A DNA stretch of 14,586 bases, from the NCBI GenBank assembly GCA_025774615.1, contig JALGVQ010000054.1, positions 1 through 14,586 on the forward strand, in the 5' to 3' direction. The notes beneath the pieces were generated by a model. It saw nothing but the letters and a program-made list of their open reading frames with translations, was not told the DNA's origin and searched no databases. The stretch is from a bacterium (GTDB lineage: Bacteria > Blakebacterota > Blakebacteria > Blakebacterales > Blakebacteraceae). Below, piece after piece: positions 1-6,511 of this stretch. Position numbers and translations under genes: made by a program. Every line of letters begins with the position of its first letter. The first letter of the stretch is position 1.

Positions 1-684
1 GGGTCCGTCGGGCAGGTCCCAATATCCGGTCAGCTCACTCTTCTCCGGAAGAAATCTTCGGAAATGCGCCGGCGGCAGGCTCACCATCCCTTCGAAAAAG
101 GTCCTCTCCCAGGTTTCTTCCCGGTTCCTTCTGAGCAGATGGCGGGAGAGATAGACCTCATCAGGTCGGGCCGTGATGCCGGGGCAGGCAAGGATCGCCT
201 TGATCTCAGAGGCGAACACGATCGTATCGCCGCTGCGATGGTAATAGATCGGTTTGACCCCGAAGCGATCACGGACAAGCAGGAGTATCGGCCTTCGCGG
301 ATCGAAGATCGCGAAGGCAAAGTCACCCTTCATCCTGGCAAATGCCGCCTCTCCGCGCGAAAGCCAGCTCTCCAGCACCAGTTCAGAATCGGGCAGGTCG
401 GTCGCGGATTCCGGAGTTTGTCCCAGGTCTGAGAGGAGATCCTCCCGGTTGTCGAGCCGCCCATCGAATACGATGACCGCTCCACTCTCATGCACCACCG
501 GTTGGGTCTCACGGGCCGACTCCGGGGTGATGCGAAAGAGCCGGGAGCACATCCCGATCGACCCCTCGATCCACATGCCATCTGAGTCGGGTCCCCGATG
601 GGCAAGCGCATCGCTCATCCGCGAGAGAACCCCGGGGTCCACCGGTTTCCCGCCCCGATGCCAGATGCCGGCTATTCCGCTCAT
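1..684 (-). CDS. Asparagine-synthetase-like lasso cyclase (C protein), 3' part beyond the window
   Basis: The first 228 residues are visible; the gene leaves the window at base 1. They form a class II glutamine-amidotransferase-like domain: MSGIAGIW start, HRGPD (29-33), GDFAFAIFD (120-128) and RDRFGVKPIYY (138-148). Two features argue against real asparagine synthetase. Residue 2 is Ser (codon AGC), not the catalytic Cys, and the usual NGE glutamine-binding segment reads DGR (74-76). Both are compatible with lasso cyclases, which adenylate a side-chain carboxylate in the C-terminal synthetase domain and need no glutaminase. The ATP-binding synthetase domain lies outside the window. The ATG at 684 lies 10 nt after the B2 stop with no clear Shine-Dalgarno sequence, so translational coupling is likely. 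The immediate B1/B2 neighbours decide the assignment. Alternative: another amidotransferase-fold enzyme of RiPP or surface-polymer synthesis. Confidence 0.85.
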   Translation of the reverse strand, partial: MSGIAGIWHRGGKPVDPGVLSRMSDALAHRGPDSDGMWIEGSIGMCSRLFRITPESARETQPVVHESGAVIVFDGRLDNREDLLSDLGQTPESATDLPDSELVLESWLSRGEAAFARMKGDFAFAIFDPRRPILLLVRDRFGVKPIYYHRSGDTIVFASEIKAILACPGITARPDEVYLSRHLLRRNREETWERTFFEGMVSLPPAHFRRFLPEKSELTGYWDLPDGP

Positions 685-694
685 ATCGGGAAAT

Positions 695-1150
695 TCATGC
701 CGATGTCAGGGGTTGATAACCATCTTCAGGATCGTACCCGAAGATGGGAACCCCGTTCCGTTCGAGCCAGGCATGTGCTTTCAGGTGCTCCCCGGTACGA
801 GTCACACCGATGCGCAACTCTGTATCAATATGTTTCCGATCGAGGATCCGGTGCAGAACCAGGGACTCCTTCAAACAGGTTGTTCTGATCGGAGCAAACC
901 GGCCGGCGCTCTCAACCAGCCAGGCCGCTCGTTTGATGAAAACCTCAGTTTCCTCCTCAGGGATACTCACCAGCCCGGTCCCTCTGTCGGAATAACGATC
1001 GAGAAGCCGTTTTACCGAAACGATGCGGAGAGTGAGGTCCACCCTGATCAATAACACCCATGCCAGGAGAAAGAGAGTTCGTTCGGAGGACGTAAGCCTG
1101 GAAAAGGTCCTGCTTCGTTCAGCGAGAGATCTCAACCAGCCCATTTTCAT
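695..1150 (-). CDS. Lasso peptide biosynthesis B2 protein (transglutaminase-like leader peptidase)
   Basis: A 151-residue protein matching the Transglut_core3 / lasso B2 family in length and layout. It has a basic N-terminus, a hydrophobic helix (about 26-46), a TTCLKESLVLHRIL segment holding the presumed nucleophile Cys92, and AHAWLERNGVPI holding the presumed catalytic His126. The third triad residue, usually Asp about 12 residues after His, is less clear; Asp140 at +14 is nearest. In known lasso systems B2 cuts the leader off the precursor once B1 has bound it. The start is uncertain: ATG at 1150 or 1144 (Met3). Both give a 26-32 nt overlap with the 3' end of the B1 gene, and no good ribosome binding site is seen, so coupled translation is likely. 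The stop lies 10 nt before the cyclase ATG. Confidence 0.85.
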   Translation of the reverse strand: MKMGWLRSLAERSRTFSRLTSSERTLFLLAWVLLIRVDLTLRIVSVKRLLDRYSDRGTGLVSIPEEETEVFIKRAAWLVESAGRFAPIRTTCLKESLVLHRILDRKHIDTELRIGVTRTGEHLKAHAWLERNGVPIFGYDPEDGYQPLTSA

Positions 1151-1409
1151 CCAGTCGGGCGACGAGATCGAGAAGATCGCGCTCACTACGGTCCGATTCG
1201 ACGTCGAATTCATCGAGCAAAGCGACGTGCACATCGTTCAGGATTTCATGCTGCTGCAGAAGCGCCCATATCTTTGTACCGACTGGATCGAGGCCAAAAT
1301 AAGTTCCCGACTCCAGATTGAGGAGCACTGCTTCCCCATCCAGATCCCGGAAGACGATATCTTCCTTAACCCGTACCCGGGAGGCGAGTGTAGCTTGATC
1401 AGTAGTCAC
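1119..1409 (-). CDS. PqqD-like RiPP recognition element (lasso B1 protein)
   Basis: A 96-residue stand-alone PqqD-fold protein. The family pattern is clear: VKEDIVFRDLDGEAVLLNLESG (14-35), then TYFGLDPVGTKIWALL (36-51), then a C-terminal helical part ending DLVARLDENGLVEI. Such proteins bind the leader of a ribosomal peptide and present it to the processing enzymes. With a separate B2 and an AsnB-like enzyme next door, this is the split B1 of lasso systems, not a PQQ-synthesis PqqD. The ATG at 1409 lies 2 nt after the stop of the lipoprotein gene, and its 3' end overlaps B2, so the three genes are almost certainly one transcript. The substrate precursor is not seen in the window. Confidence 0.88.
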   Translation of the reverse strand: MTTDQATLASRVRVKEDIVFRDLDGEAVLLNLESGTYFGLDPVGTKIWALLQQHEILNDVHVALLDEFDVESDRSERDLLDLVARLDENGLVEISR

Positions 1410-1411
1410 AC

Positions 1412-1951
1412 CTACCTGCCCAGTGAAGTGCTCAGAATAGTGATTACATCGAGAGCGATGCTCCTGGATGGCGTCTCGATGATCCGTCCCACCTCGACAC
1501 CCCTGTGCTCCAGCACGAATGTCGGGAGCGCCGAAATCTCATATCGTTCGGCCAATCCATCCCTGTCCCGAAGGCGGCGGTCCATACCAACAATTGTTAC
1601 GCTTACCCGCTTGTTCTCAACCTGTTGAAGGGATGCAAAGAGTGCCGGCACATGGATCTGAGACGAGACATTCCAACTACCCATGAAGATGAGAATCGTG
1701 ACGTCTTTGCGCAGATCCCGAAGATAGGTTACCACTTTCCGATCGGGAGAGATCAGGTCGGTCCGGGAGCGGAATATGGCGATATTGTCGAGGACCCACT
1801 GCATGTCACCCTGGCCGTACATCTCATTTCCATCAAGCCCGGCAGGTGTGACCGCCTCCTTCTGCTCAGATGACCCACAAGAAGCTATAAGCAACACCAC
1901 GACCAGGGCAGAGAGAGAGATAGCTGTGGAGTGCCTCTGGATTCTGATCAT
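1412..1951 (-). CDS. Thioredoxin-fold lipoprotein lacking the CXXC active site
   Basis: A 179-residue protein with a lipoprotein signal: basic start, hydrophobic stretch (11-22) and lipobox IASC with Cys25. The rest looks like a thioredoxin/TlpA-type domain: beta strand VTILIFMG (84-91), then SWNVSSQIHVPAL, and a cis-Pro motif ALPTF with Pro143. Where active relatives have W-C-x-x-C or W-C-x-x-S, this one has Trp93-Asn94-Val-Ser-Ser, so no redox cysteine remains and Cys25 is the only Cys. It cannot act as an ordinary disulfide reductase and may be a binding or scaffold protein at the membrane. AAGGA 8 nt before the ATG supports this start. It begins 9 nt after the cold-shock gene and ends 2 nt before B1, which ties it physically to the lasso cassette. 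Its role there is unknown. Confidence 0.8.
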   Translation of the reverse strand: MIRIQRHSTAISLSALVVVLLIASCGSSEQKEAVTPAGLDGNEMYGQGDMQWVLDNIAIFRSRTDLISPDRKVVTYLRDLRKDVTILIFMGSWNVSSQIHVPALFASLQQVENKRVSVTIVGMDRRLRDRDGLAERYEISALPTFVLEHRGVEVGRIIETPSRSIALDVITILSTSLGR

Positions 1952-1960
1952 GGCGTTCCT

Positions 1961-2407
1961 TCAGGAATTATCTTTGTCCCCTTCATCCTCTTCGTCCACT
2001 TCTTCCCCGGCGGCCTCAGCCAGGTTCTCCTCCGGATCATCCGGAGAAACTGTGTCGGTCTCATCTGACACAGCGCTATCACCAGATTCCACTGCAATCT
2101 CTTCTGCAGCTTCCTCCACAACCTCTTCTGCGGCTTCCTCCACAACCTCTTCTGCAGCTTCCTCCACCTTCTCTTCGCCCTCCGGCGACACCGCAACGGC
2201 GGTCATTCCTTTTCTCAGGATATTTGCCGCCTGTGGACCTTTTGGTCCCTCAGTGATCTCGAACTCCACCTCTTCGCCTTCCTTGAGGGTACGGAATCCC
2301 TCACCGGCGATAGCGGTATAGTGCGCGAACACATCCGGGCCCTCTATCTGGCTTATAAACCCATAGCCCTTCTGGTTATTGAACCACTTCACTGTACCAT
2401 TCGGCAT
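1961..2407 (-). CDS. Cold-shock domain protein with long acidic Ala/Glu-rich tail
   Basis: Residues 1-66 are a CspA-type cold-shock domain, an OB fold that binds single-stranded RNA or DNA. It starts [10 protein letters not shown] and carries RNP1 KGYGFI (13-18). RNP2 reads VFAHY (26-30) instead of the usual VFVHF/Y. Typical Csp proteins end near residue 70. This one is 148 residues, with a strongly acidic tail (79-148) that includes a VVEEAAEE repeat and a run rich in Asp, Ser and Glu. The tail may modulate nucleic-acid binding or act as a flexible linker; that is inference. A purine-rich AGGAG lies about 12 nt upstream of the ATG. The gene heads the tightly packed minus-strand run that includes the lasso-type genes. 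Confidence 0.93.
   Translation of the reverse strand: MPNGTVKWFNNQKGYGFISQIEGPDVFAHYTAIAGEGFRTLKEGEEVEFEITEGPKGPQAANILRKGMTAVAVSPEGEEKVEEAAEEVVEEAAEEVVEEAAEEIAVESGDSAVSDETDTVSPDDPEENLAEAAGEEVDEEDEGDKDNS
2101..2172 (-). repeat. Three tandem 24-nt units inside the cold-shock gene
   Basis: Three adjacent 24-nt units (2101-2124, 2125-2148, 2149-2172) are nearly identical. Units 1 and 2 differ at one base, and unit 3 differs only in its last bases. On the coding strand they give in-frame copies of an eight-residue VVEEAAEE-type block in the acidic tail. The unit length keeps frame, so copy number could change without breaking the gene. Confidence 0.9.
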
Positions 2408-2566
2408 AGCGTGCCTGCTCCTGCGTCCGGGTTATCCTGATCACTGACCCAAGTGACCGGGACCGGCATGCAACTGGCCGGAACATTTAATGATGCCCGA
2501 ATAACCTGTTCGGCTACAAGCAGTTTCTCGCTTGAGGGATCCCGGAGCGAAGATATCGGATGGTGA
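2408..2566 (-). other. Intergenic leader between rlmB and the cold-shock gene
   Basis: These 159 bases are the only sizeable gap in the minus-strand run from recG to the cyclase. They probably hold the promoter and 5' leader of the cold-shock operon. Two dyads are visible: 2528-2550 (TCGCT/AGCGA arms around an inner GGGATCCC) and 2441-2456 (TCACT/AGTGA arms). Neither is followed by a U-run, so they are not classical intrinsic terminators. No convincing -35/-10 pair was found. The dyads could belong to a structured leader, as is common for cold-shock genes. Confidence 0.35.
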
Positions 2567-3322
2567 TCAGGTCGTGGTCTCTCCGCGTTGTCGAGAGATC
2601 TCATACAGCACGATACCAGCGGCGACCGAGGCATTCAGGCTCGATGTAGCGCCCGTCATCGGTATGGAGGCGATCATGTCACAGGCCGATCTCACCACCG
2701 GCCTCATCCCCTTCTCCTCACCACCGATCACCACCGCGAGAGGTACGGTCAGGTCGATATCCCTCAGAGGAGTGCCCTCCTCACCGGCGGTCCCCATGAT
2801 CCACAATCCGTCACTTTTCAACTCTTCGAGCGTCCGGGCGAGATTGGGAACCCGGCAAAGGGCCAGGTGACGAAGCGCTCCGGCCGCCACCTTCTCCGCG
2901 GTTCCCCCGGGTGAGGCGGATCGATGCCGGGGCAGGATGAGAGCATCCGCTCCCAGCGCTTCAGCGCTCCGGGCGACTGCTCCCAGATTGTGGGGGTCCT
3001 GGATGTTGTCGAGGGCCACCAGCAGGGGCGTATCGCCTCCGTCGGTCACAGATCTGACGATTTCCCGGTGATCGGAGAAGAGGACCGGCGCAACGATCGC
3101 TACCACCCCCTGATGGAGACCACGGTCAGTCTGTCGATCAAGCCCGTCCCGGGGCTGGAAGACCACCGGCACGCCGGCATCTTTTGCGAGTGTGAGCAGT
3201 TTCTGAAGGCGGTCGTGCCTGTGCCCCTCGACGAGGATGAGTTTGTGGACCCGGTCGGGGCAGACCTCGAGCGCCTCCCTCACGGTATTCACGCCGAATA
3301 TGAGGTCGTCCCGTTCAACCAT
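2567..3322 (-). CDS. rlmB: 23S rRNA 2'-O-methyltransferase of the SpoU/TrmH family (RlmB-like)
   Basis: A 251-residue SPOUT-class methyltransferase, predicted to methylate the 2'-OH of G2251 in 23S rRNA with SAM. The N-terminal part (FGVNTVREAL) is the RNA-substrate-binding domain. The catalytic domain carries motif 1 DNIQDPHNLGAVAR (105-118), motif 2 VVIGGEEKGM (197-206) and motif 3 SSLNASVAAG (227-236), which form the trefoil-knot SAM site. I chose ATG 3322 because GAAGGA lies 9 nt upstream. An in-frame TTG at 3328 would sit only 3 nt from that site. It starts 16 nt after the recG stop, so the two are probably co-transcribed. The exact target (G2251 versus another rRNA or tRNA position) is by family resemblance. 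Confidence 0.92.
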   Translation of the reverse strand: MVERDDLIFGVNTVREALEVCPDRVHKLILVEGHRHDRLQKLLTLAKDAGVPVVFQPRDGLDRQTDRGLHQGVVAIVAPVLFSDHREIVRSVTDGGDTPLLVALDNIQDPHNLGAVARSAEALGADALILPRHRSASPGGTAEKVAAGALRHLALCRVPNLARTLEELKSDGLWIMGTAGEEGTPLRDIDLTVPLAVVIGGEEKGMRPVVRSACDMIASIPMTGATSSLNASVAAGIVLYEISRQRGETTT

Positions 3323-3338
3323 CCGCAATGATCCTTCC

Positions 3339-5477
3339 TCAGGCGATATCTGCCAGAACTATCCGTTGTCCCAGTCGACGCTCCAGCGTCATCCGCCATC
3401 GATCGAGGATCTCGATCGGAACGGATGGTTCCGCGGGATCAGAACCATCCAGGGCGACTCCCAGCGCCGCAAAGGCATCCTCACGCGCTTCGCCCAGCAG
3501 TCTCTGATCGGTGATCAGGTTCGCCACGCGGAGGTCAGGGAGTCCGTGCTGCCGGGTCCCGAAGAACTCACCTGGTCCTCGAATGTCGAGATCAGCTTCA
3601 GCGATCCGGAAACCATCGGTGGTCTCAACCATGGCCGCGAGACGCCGTTCACCCTCTTCGGTGAGCTGCTCGCTCTCGAGGAGAACACATGTTGCCTTTC
3701 CCCCGCCTCTGCCGACCCTGCCGCGGAGCTGGTGCAGCTGTGCGAGTCCGAAACGTTCCGCGTGTTCGACCAGGATCATTGTGGCACCCGCGATATCGAC
3801 TCCCACCTCGATGACGGTGGTACTCACCAGCAGATCCACTTCCCCATCCCGGAAACGTTTCATCACGTCATCCTTCTCTTCCGGCTTCAGGCGCCCGTGG
3901 ACAAGCCCCAGCCGAAAGTTCCCCAGTGGGCCGGATCGGAGCCAGTCGTACGACTCGACTGCGGCCGCCAGGTCGCTCTTCTCGGACTCTTCAACCAGGG
4001 GAAAGACCCAGTATACCTGTTTACCATCAGCCAGTACTTCTCCTATCCGTTCGATCACCTTCTCCCTTTTTGTCAGGGGAACCCGACAGGTCTCCACCGG
4101 CTGGCGGCCGGGGGGCATCTCGTCGATCACGCTGACAGCCAGATCACCGTACAGGGTCATGGCGAGTGTTCTTGGAATGGGAGTCGCCGTCATGACAAGC
4201 ACGTCAGGGTCACTCCCCTTGGCCTGAAGCTCACCACGCTGCAGGACACCGAACCGGTGCTGTTCATCAACCACTACCGCTCCGAGCGCGCTGAAATCGA
4301 CATCGTGCTGGATGAGCGCGTGGGTTCCGATCGCGACCGAGGGGGTACCCGATCCGAGCGATCGCAGAACCGATTCACGCTCAGTCCCACTGAGCCGTGA
4401 GCTGAGGAAATGGACTTTCACATCGAGACGCGAGAACTCATCCCGCAGGCGTCTGGCATGCTGATCGGCAAGTATCTCGGTCGGCGCCATGAGGGCCCCC
4501 TGCATGCCCTGTTCAACGGCCGTCAACAGCACACACGCCGCCACCACTGTCTTCCCGCAGCCGACATCCCCCTGCAGGAGGCGGCTCATCGGATACGGAC
4601 TCCCCATATCCTCGAACACTTCAGCCACCACCCGCTGCTGGGCCCGGGTAAGTGAGAAATCAAGACCTTCCAGGTATTCCCGTACGAGGGGGCCCCACGT
4701 TCGGAACGGGGTACCGGGTCGACGCTGTATCTTCCTGCTCCGATCGGCCAGGAGGAGTTCCATGAAGAAGAACTCTTCGTACGCCAGGCGTCTTCTGGCA
4801 GATTCCGCCTCCTCGTCCGAACGAGGAAAATGAAGGCCTTCGAGAGCCTCGGCCAGACTGACGAGCTCCCGCCGATCGATCAGTTCATCTGTGAGTGGAT
4901 CCTCCACCTGCTCTTTGAGCTCATCGAGAGCGTTCCGCATGATCCGGCGCAGACCGCGACTGGCCAGTCCCACGCTCCGCAGTTCAGCGGTGAGCGGGTA
5001 GATCGGTATCAATCCACCCGCATGGAGGGTGTCCTCGGGGAGTTCCCCCGATTCCGAGAGTTCTTCGACCGAACCGAGCACCTCGAACTCGGGGTGGGCG
5101 ATCTGCACCCCACCCCGGTAGAGGCCGACTTTTCCCGAGAGAACCACCAGATCGCCGCCGCGTAATGCGTTCTTTACATAGGGAACCCCGCGGAACCAGA
5201 CGCATTCGATGATACCGGTACCATCGCTCACTTTCGCCAGGAACCTCGGCTTGCGTCCCCGTGCCACACTGGCGGTCAGCACTTCTCCCAGAACAGTGAC
5301 CTGTTCCCCTTCCCGCAGTTCGGAGATCGGGGAGCAATGGCGCCTGTCGACATAACGACGAGGAGCGTGGAAGATGAGGTCTTCCACGCTCCTGATACCT
5401 ACACTCTCGAGTGCCTCTGCCCGGGCTGGACCAACTCCCTTCACATACTGGACGGGAGCGGCCAGCCGGTCGGTCAT
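3339..5477 (-). CDS. recG: ATP-dependent DNA helicase RecG
   Basis: The full-length protein is 712 residues, close to the usual size. An N-terminal helix-hairpin-helix-like part (YVKGVGPARAEALESVGI) leads into the OB-fold wedge domain (about 55-135), which splits forked DNA. The superfamily 2 motor follows: Walker A GDVGCGKT (303-310), motif II DEQHRFG (404-410), motif III TATPIPRTLA (430-439), motif V STTVIEVGVDI (552-562) and motif VI QLRGRVGRG (583-591). The C-terminal DIRGPGEFFGTRQHG block (631-645) is typical of RecG. It reverses stalled replication forks and helps process Holliday junctions in the cytoplasm. The ATG lies 19 nt after the barrel-protein stop; the upstream GAGG is unusually close. 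All motifs look intact. Confidence 0.98.
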   Translation of the reverse strand: MTDRLAAPVQYVKGVGPARAEALESVGIRSVEDLIFHAPRRYVDRRHCSPISELREGEQVTVLGEVLTASVARGRKPRFLAKVSDGTGIIECVWFRGVPYVKNALRGGDLVVLSGKVGLYRGGVQIAHPEFEVLGSVEELSESGELPEDTLHAGGLIPIYPLTAELRSVGLASRGLRRIMRNALDELKEQVEDPLTDELIDRRELVSLAEALEGLHFPRSDEEAESARRRLAYEEFFFMELLLADRSRKIQRRPGTPFRTWGPLVREYLEGLDFSLTRAQQRVVAEVFEDMGSPYPMSRLLQGDVGCGKTVVAACVLLTAVEQGMQGALMAPTEILADQHARRLRDEFSRLDVKVHFLSSRLSGTERESVLRSLGSGTPSVAIGTHALIQHDVDFSALGAVVVDEQHRFGVLQRGELQAKGSDPDVLVMTATPIPRTLAMTLYGDLAVSVIDEMPPGRQPVETCRVPLTKREKVIERIGEVLADGKQVYWVFPLVEESEKSDLAAAVESYDWLRSGPLGNFRLGLVHGRLKPEEKDDVMKRFRDGEVDLLVSTTVIEVGVDIAGATMILVEHAERFGLAQLHQLRGRVGRGGGKATCVLLESEQLTEEGERRLAAMVETTDGFRIAEADLDIRGPGEFFGTRQHGLPDLRVANLITDQRLLGEAREDAFAALGVALDGSDPAEPSVPIEILDRWRMTLERRLGQRIVLADIA

Positions 5478-5496
5478 ATCCTCAATCGCAGTCCGG

Positions 5497-6093
5497 TTAA
5501 AAACCGAAGGTAATCAACAGAGTGATCCCGTTGTTATTGATCTTCCCGTCATCGAGTTTGATCGTCTGCATCCGGTACTCGGCATTGACCGTGAAGGGCA
5601 GTATCGGAAGTTTGATCTCGAGTCCGGCCATGAAGTGGGTCCCCTGTTTGGTGAAGTCGGCCAGATCGGGTTCGCCGCCAGTGTAGTTCATCACTGCGTC
5701 ACTATCGAGGTAGGACATGAGGTTCATGTTCATACCGCCGCCGACCACCAGCTTTACTGGAAACATGGGAATCAGACCGAAGGTTTTGCGAATTTCTGCG
5801 AATATCCCGAGACTCTTGAAATCCTGATCAGGGAGTGTCAGGCCCGGGCCGTAGTTGTAGTCTGCGGTTCCACTGAGGTATTCGGCTCCGAGCATGAAAT
5901 CCACGATCGGGAGGAACCCCAGGGCCACGTGCGCGCCGAATGCCGTCGAGGCATCCATCGTGATATTGTCATCGTCACTGCTGACTGAGATCTGGCCTAC
6001 GCGCACACCGAACCCGGTCTGAGCCTGCGCTCCGACGACACTCACAACCAAAAGGGCCGCGGCTGCCATGCTCAACACTATTCGACGCTTCAT
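5497..6093 (-). CDS. Predicted outer-membrane beta-barrel protein
   Basis: A 198-residue protein with a Sec signal peptide (MKRRIVLSMAAAALLVVSVVGAQA, cleavage expected after AQA). The mature part alternates polar and aromatic residues in strand-length segments and ends GITLLITFGF, with a terminal Phe as in many BAM-inserted barrels. It resembles small OmpA/OmpW-like eight-stranded barrels, but I cannot name a family. AAGGAG lies about 6-9 nt before ATG 6093, which excludes the longer upstream reading frame. It is first in a minus-strand run with recG 19 nt downstream, although the functions look unrelated. Its start faces rpmB across a 194-nt divergent region rich in dyads. Confidence 0.82.
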   Translation of the reverse strand: MKRRIVLSMAAAALLVVSVVGAQAQTGFGVRVGQISVSSDDDNITMDASTAFGAHVALGFLPIVDFMLGAEYLSGTADYNYGPGLTLPDQDFKSLGIFAEIRKTFGLIPMFPVKLVVGGGMNMNLMSYLDSDAVMNYTGGEPDLADFTKQGTHFMAGLEIKLPILPFTVNAEYRMQTIKLDDGKINNNGITLLITFGF

Positions 6094-6180
6094 GAACCTC
6101 TCCTTGGTTCCGGGTCGTTCGGCAGGAAGCAGGCCTTGCCGCCCCGCGGGGTCGACCCTATCTTCTGATGTTCGATACAA

Positions 6181-6231
6181 GCAGTATTCTTTCAGAACTG
6201 CGTGTTCTGCACAATGTTCTTTCAGAACTGC
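6181..6231. promoter_or_regulatory. Cluster of repeated GTTCT/AGAAC half-sites in a divergent region
   Basis: A 15-nt direct repeat, TTCTTTCAGAACTGC, occurs at 6187-6201 and again at 6217-6231, exactly 30 bp apart. The copies contain inverted half-sites: GTTCT-TTC-AGAAC (6216-6228) is a perfect dyad. Between the copies CAGAAC-N5-GTTCTG (6193-6209) is a second perfect dyad. Repeated, evenly phased half-sites between a barrel gene and rpmB look like an array of regulator binding sites. The regulator is unknown. Confidence 0.5.
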
Positions 6232-6236
6232 ATAAA
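6208..6236 (+). promoter_or_regulatory. Candidate rpmB promoter
   Basis: TGCACA at 6208-6213 (4 of 6 to TTGACA) and CATAAA at 6231-6236 are spaced by 17 nt. The match is modest. The second copy of the half-site array lies inside the spacer, which would suit repression. Confidence 0.28.
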
Positions 6237-6245
6237 AATCTCAAC

Positions 6246-6264
6246 ACAGGGTGTGACACCCTGT
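6246..6264 (+). promoter_or_regulatory. Perfect 8-bp hairpin in the rpmB leader
   Basis: ACAGGGTG-TGA-CACCCTGT is a perfect 19-nt dyad whose 3' end lies 9 nt before the rpmB ribosome binding site (AGGAG, 6274-6278). In RNA it would form a GC-rich stem with a 3-nt loop directly ahead of the initiation region. It could be a translational control element for L28 or, as DNA, an operator. It is not followed by a U-run, so it is not a terminator. Confidence 0.55.
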
Positions 6265-6287
6265 CGATATTCTCAGGAGCAGGCATC

Positions 6288-6476
6288 ATGGCTCGCCGGT
6301 GCGATATATGCGGAAAAGGTCCCCAGGTGGGCGCGAATGTCTCACATGCCCACAACGTGACGAAGCGGAAGTTCTACCCCAACCTGCACAAGGTCCGTGC
6401 CCGTATCGACGGCAAGGTCAAGCGCGTGCAAATCTGTTCATCCTGCCTGAAAGCCGGCAAGATCGAAAAGGTATAA
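6288..6476 (+). CDS. rpmB: 50S ribosomal protein L28 (zinc-binding type)
   Basis: A 62-residue protein that starts [21 protein letters not shown] and continues [26 protein letters not shown], the conserved L28 core. It carries two CxxC pairs, Cys5/Cys8 and Cys50/Cys53, so it is the zinc-ribbon form rather than the Cys-free paralogue. It is a structural component of the large ribosomal subunit. AGGAG at 6274-6278, 9 nt before ATG 6288, fixes the start; the longer open frame upstream is untranslated leader. It stands alone, divergent from the barrel gene and convergent with the next barrel gene, not next to rpmG. Confidence 0.97.
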   Translation: MARRCDICGKGPQVGANVSHAHNVTKRKFYPNLHKVRARIDGKVKRVQICSSCLKAGKIEKV

Positions 6477-6511
6477 CAACTCCGGGAACTCTACTCCGTG
6501 ACCGGGTGTAC

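Noticed and set aside
254-1054. A 266-codon plus-strand open frame over the cyclase and B2 genes
   Set aside because: The minus strand carries clear conserved motifs here. The plus-strand product is Ser/Arg/Pro-rich with no domain.
2528-2550. Hairpin after rlmB considered as an intrinsic terminator
   Set aside because: No U-run follows it on the minus strand, so termination is not supported.
2468-2566. A 32-residue plus-strand open frame between csp and rlmB, considered as a lasso precursor
   Set aside because: It is on the opposite strand to the cassette, has no good ribosome binding site, and lacks a leader Thr or a Gly-start core of suitable length with Asp/Glu at 7-9.
3237-4400. A 387-codon open frame on the plus strand
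   Set aside because: It lies antisense to recG, whose helicase motifs are complete. The translation is low in recognisable motifs and looks like a codon-bias shadow.
6168-6287. Upstream in-frame extension of rpmB giving a 102-residue protein
   Set aside because: L28 family start MARRC and AGGAG at 6274-6278 fix the start at 6288; the extension crosses the regulatory dyads.
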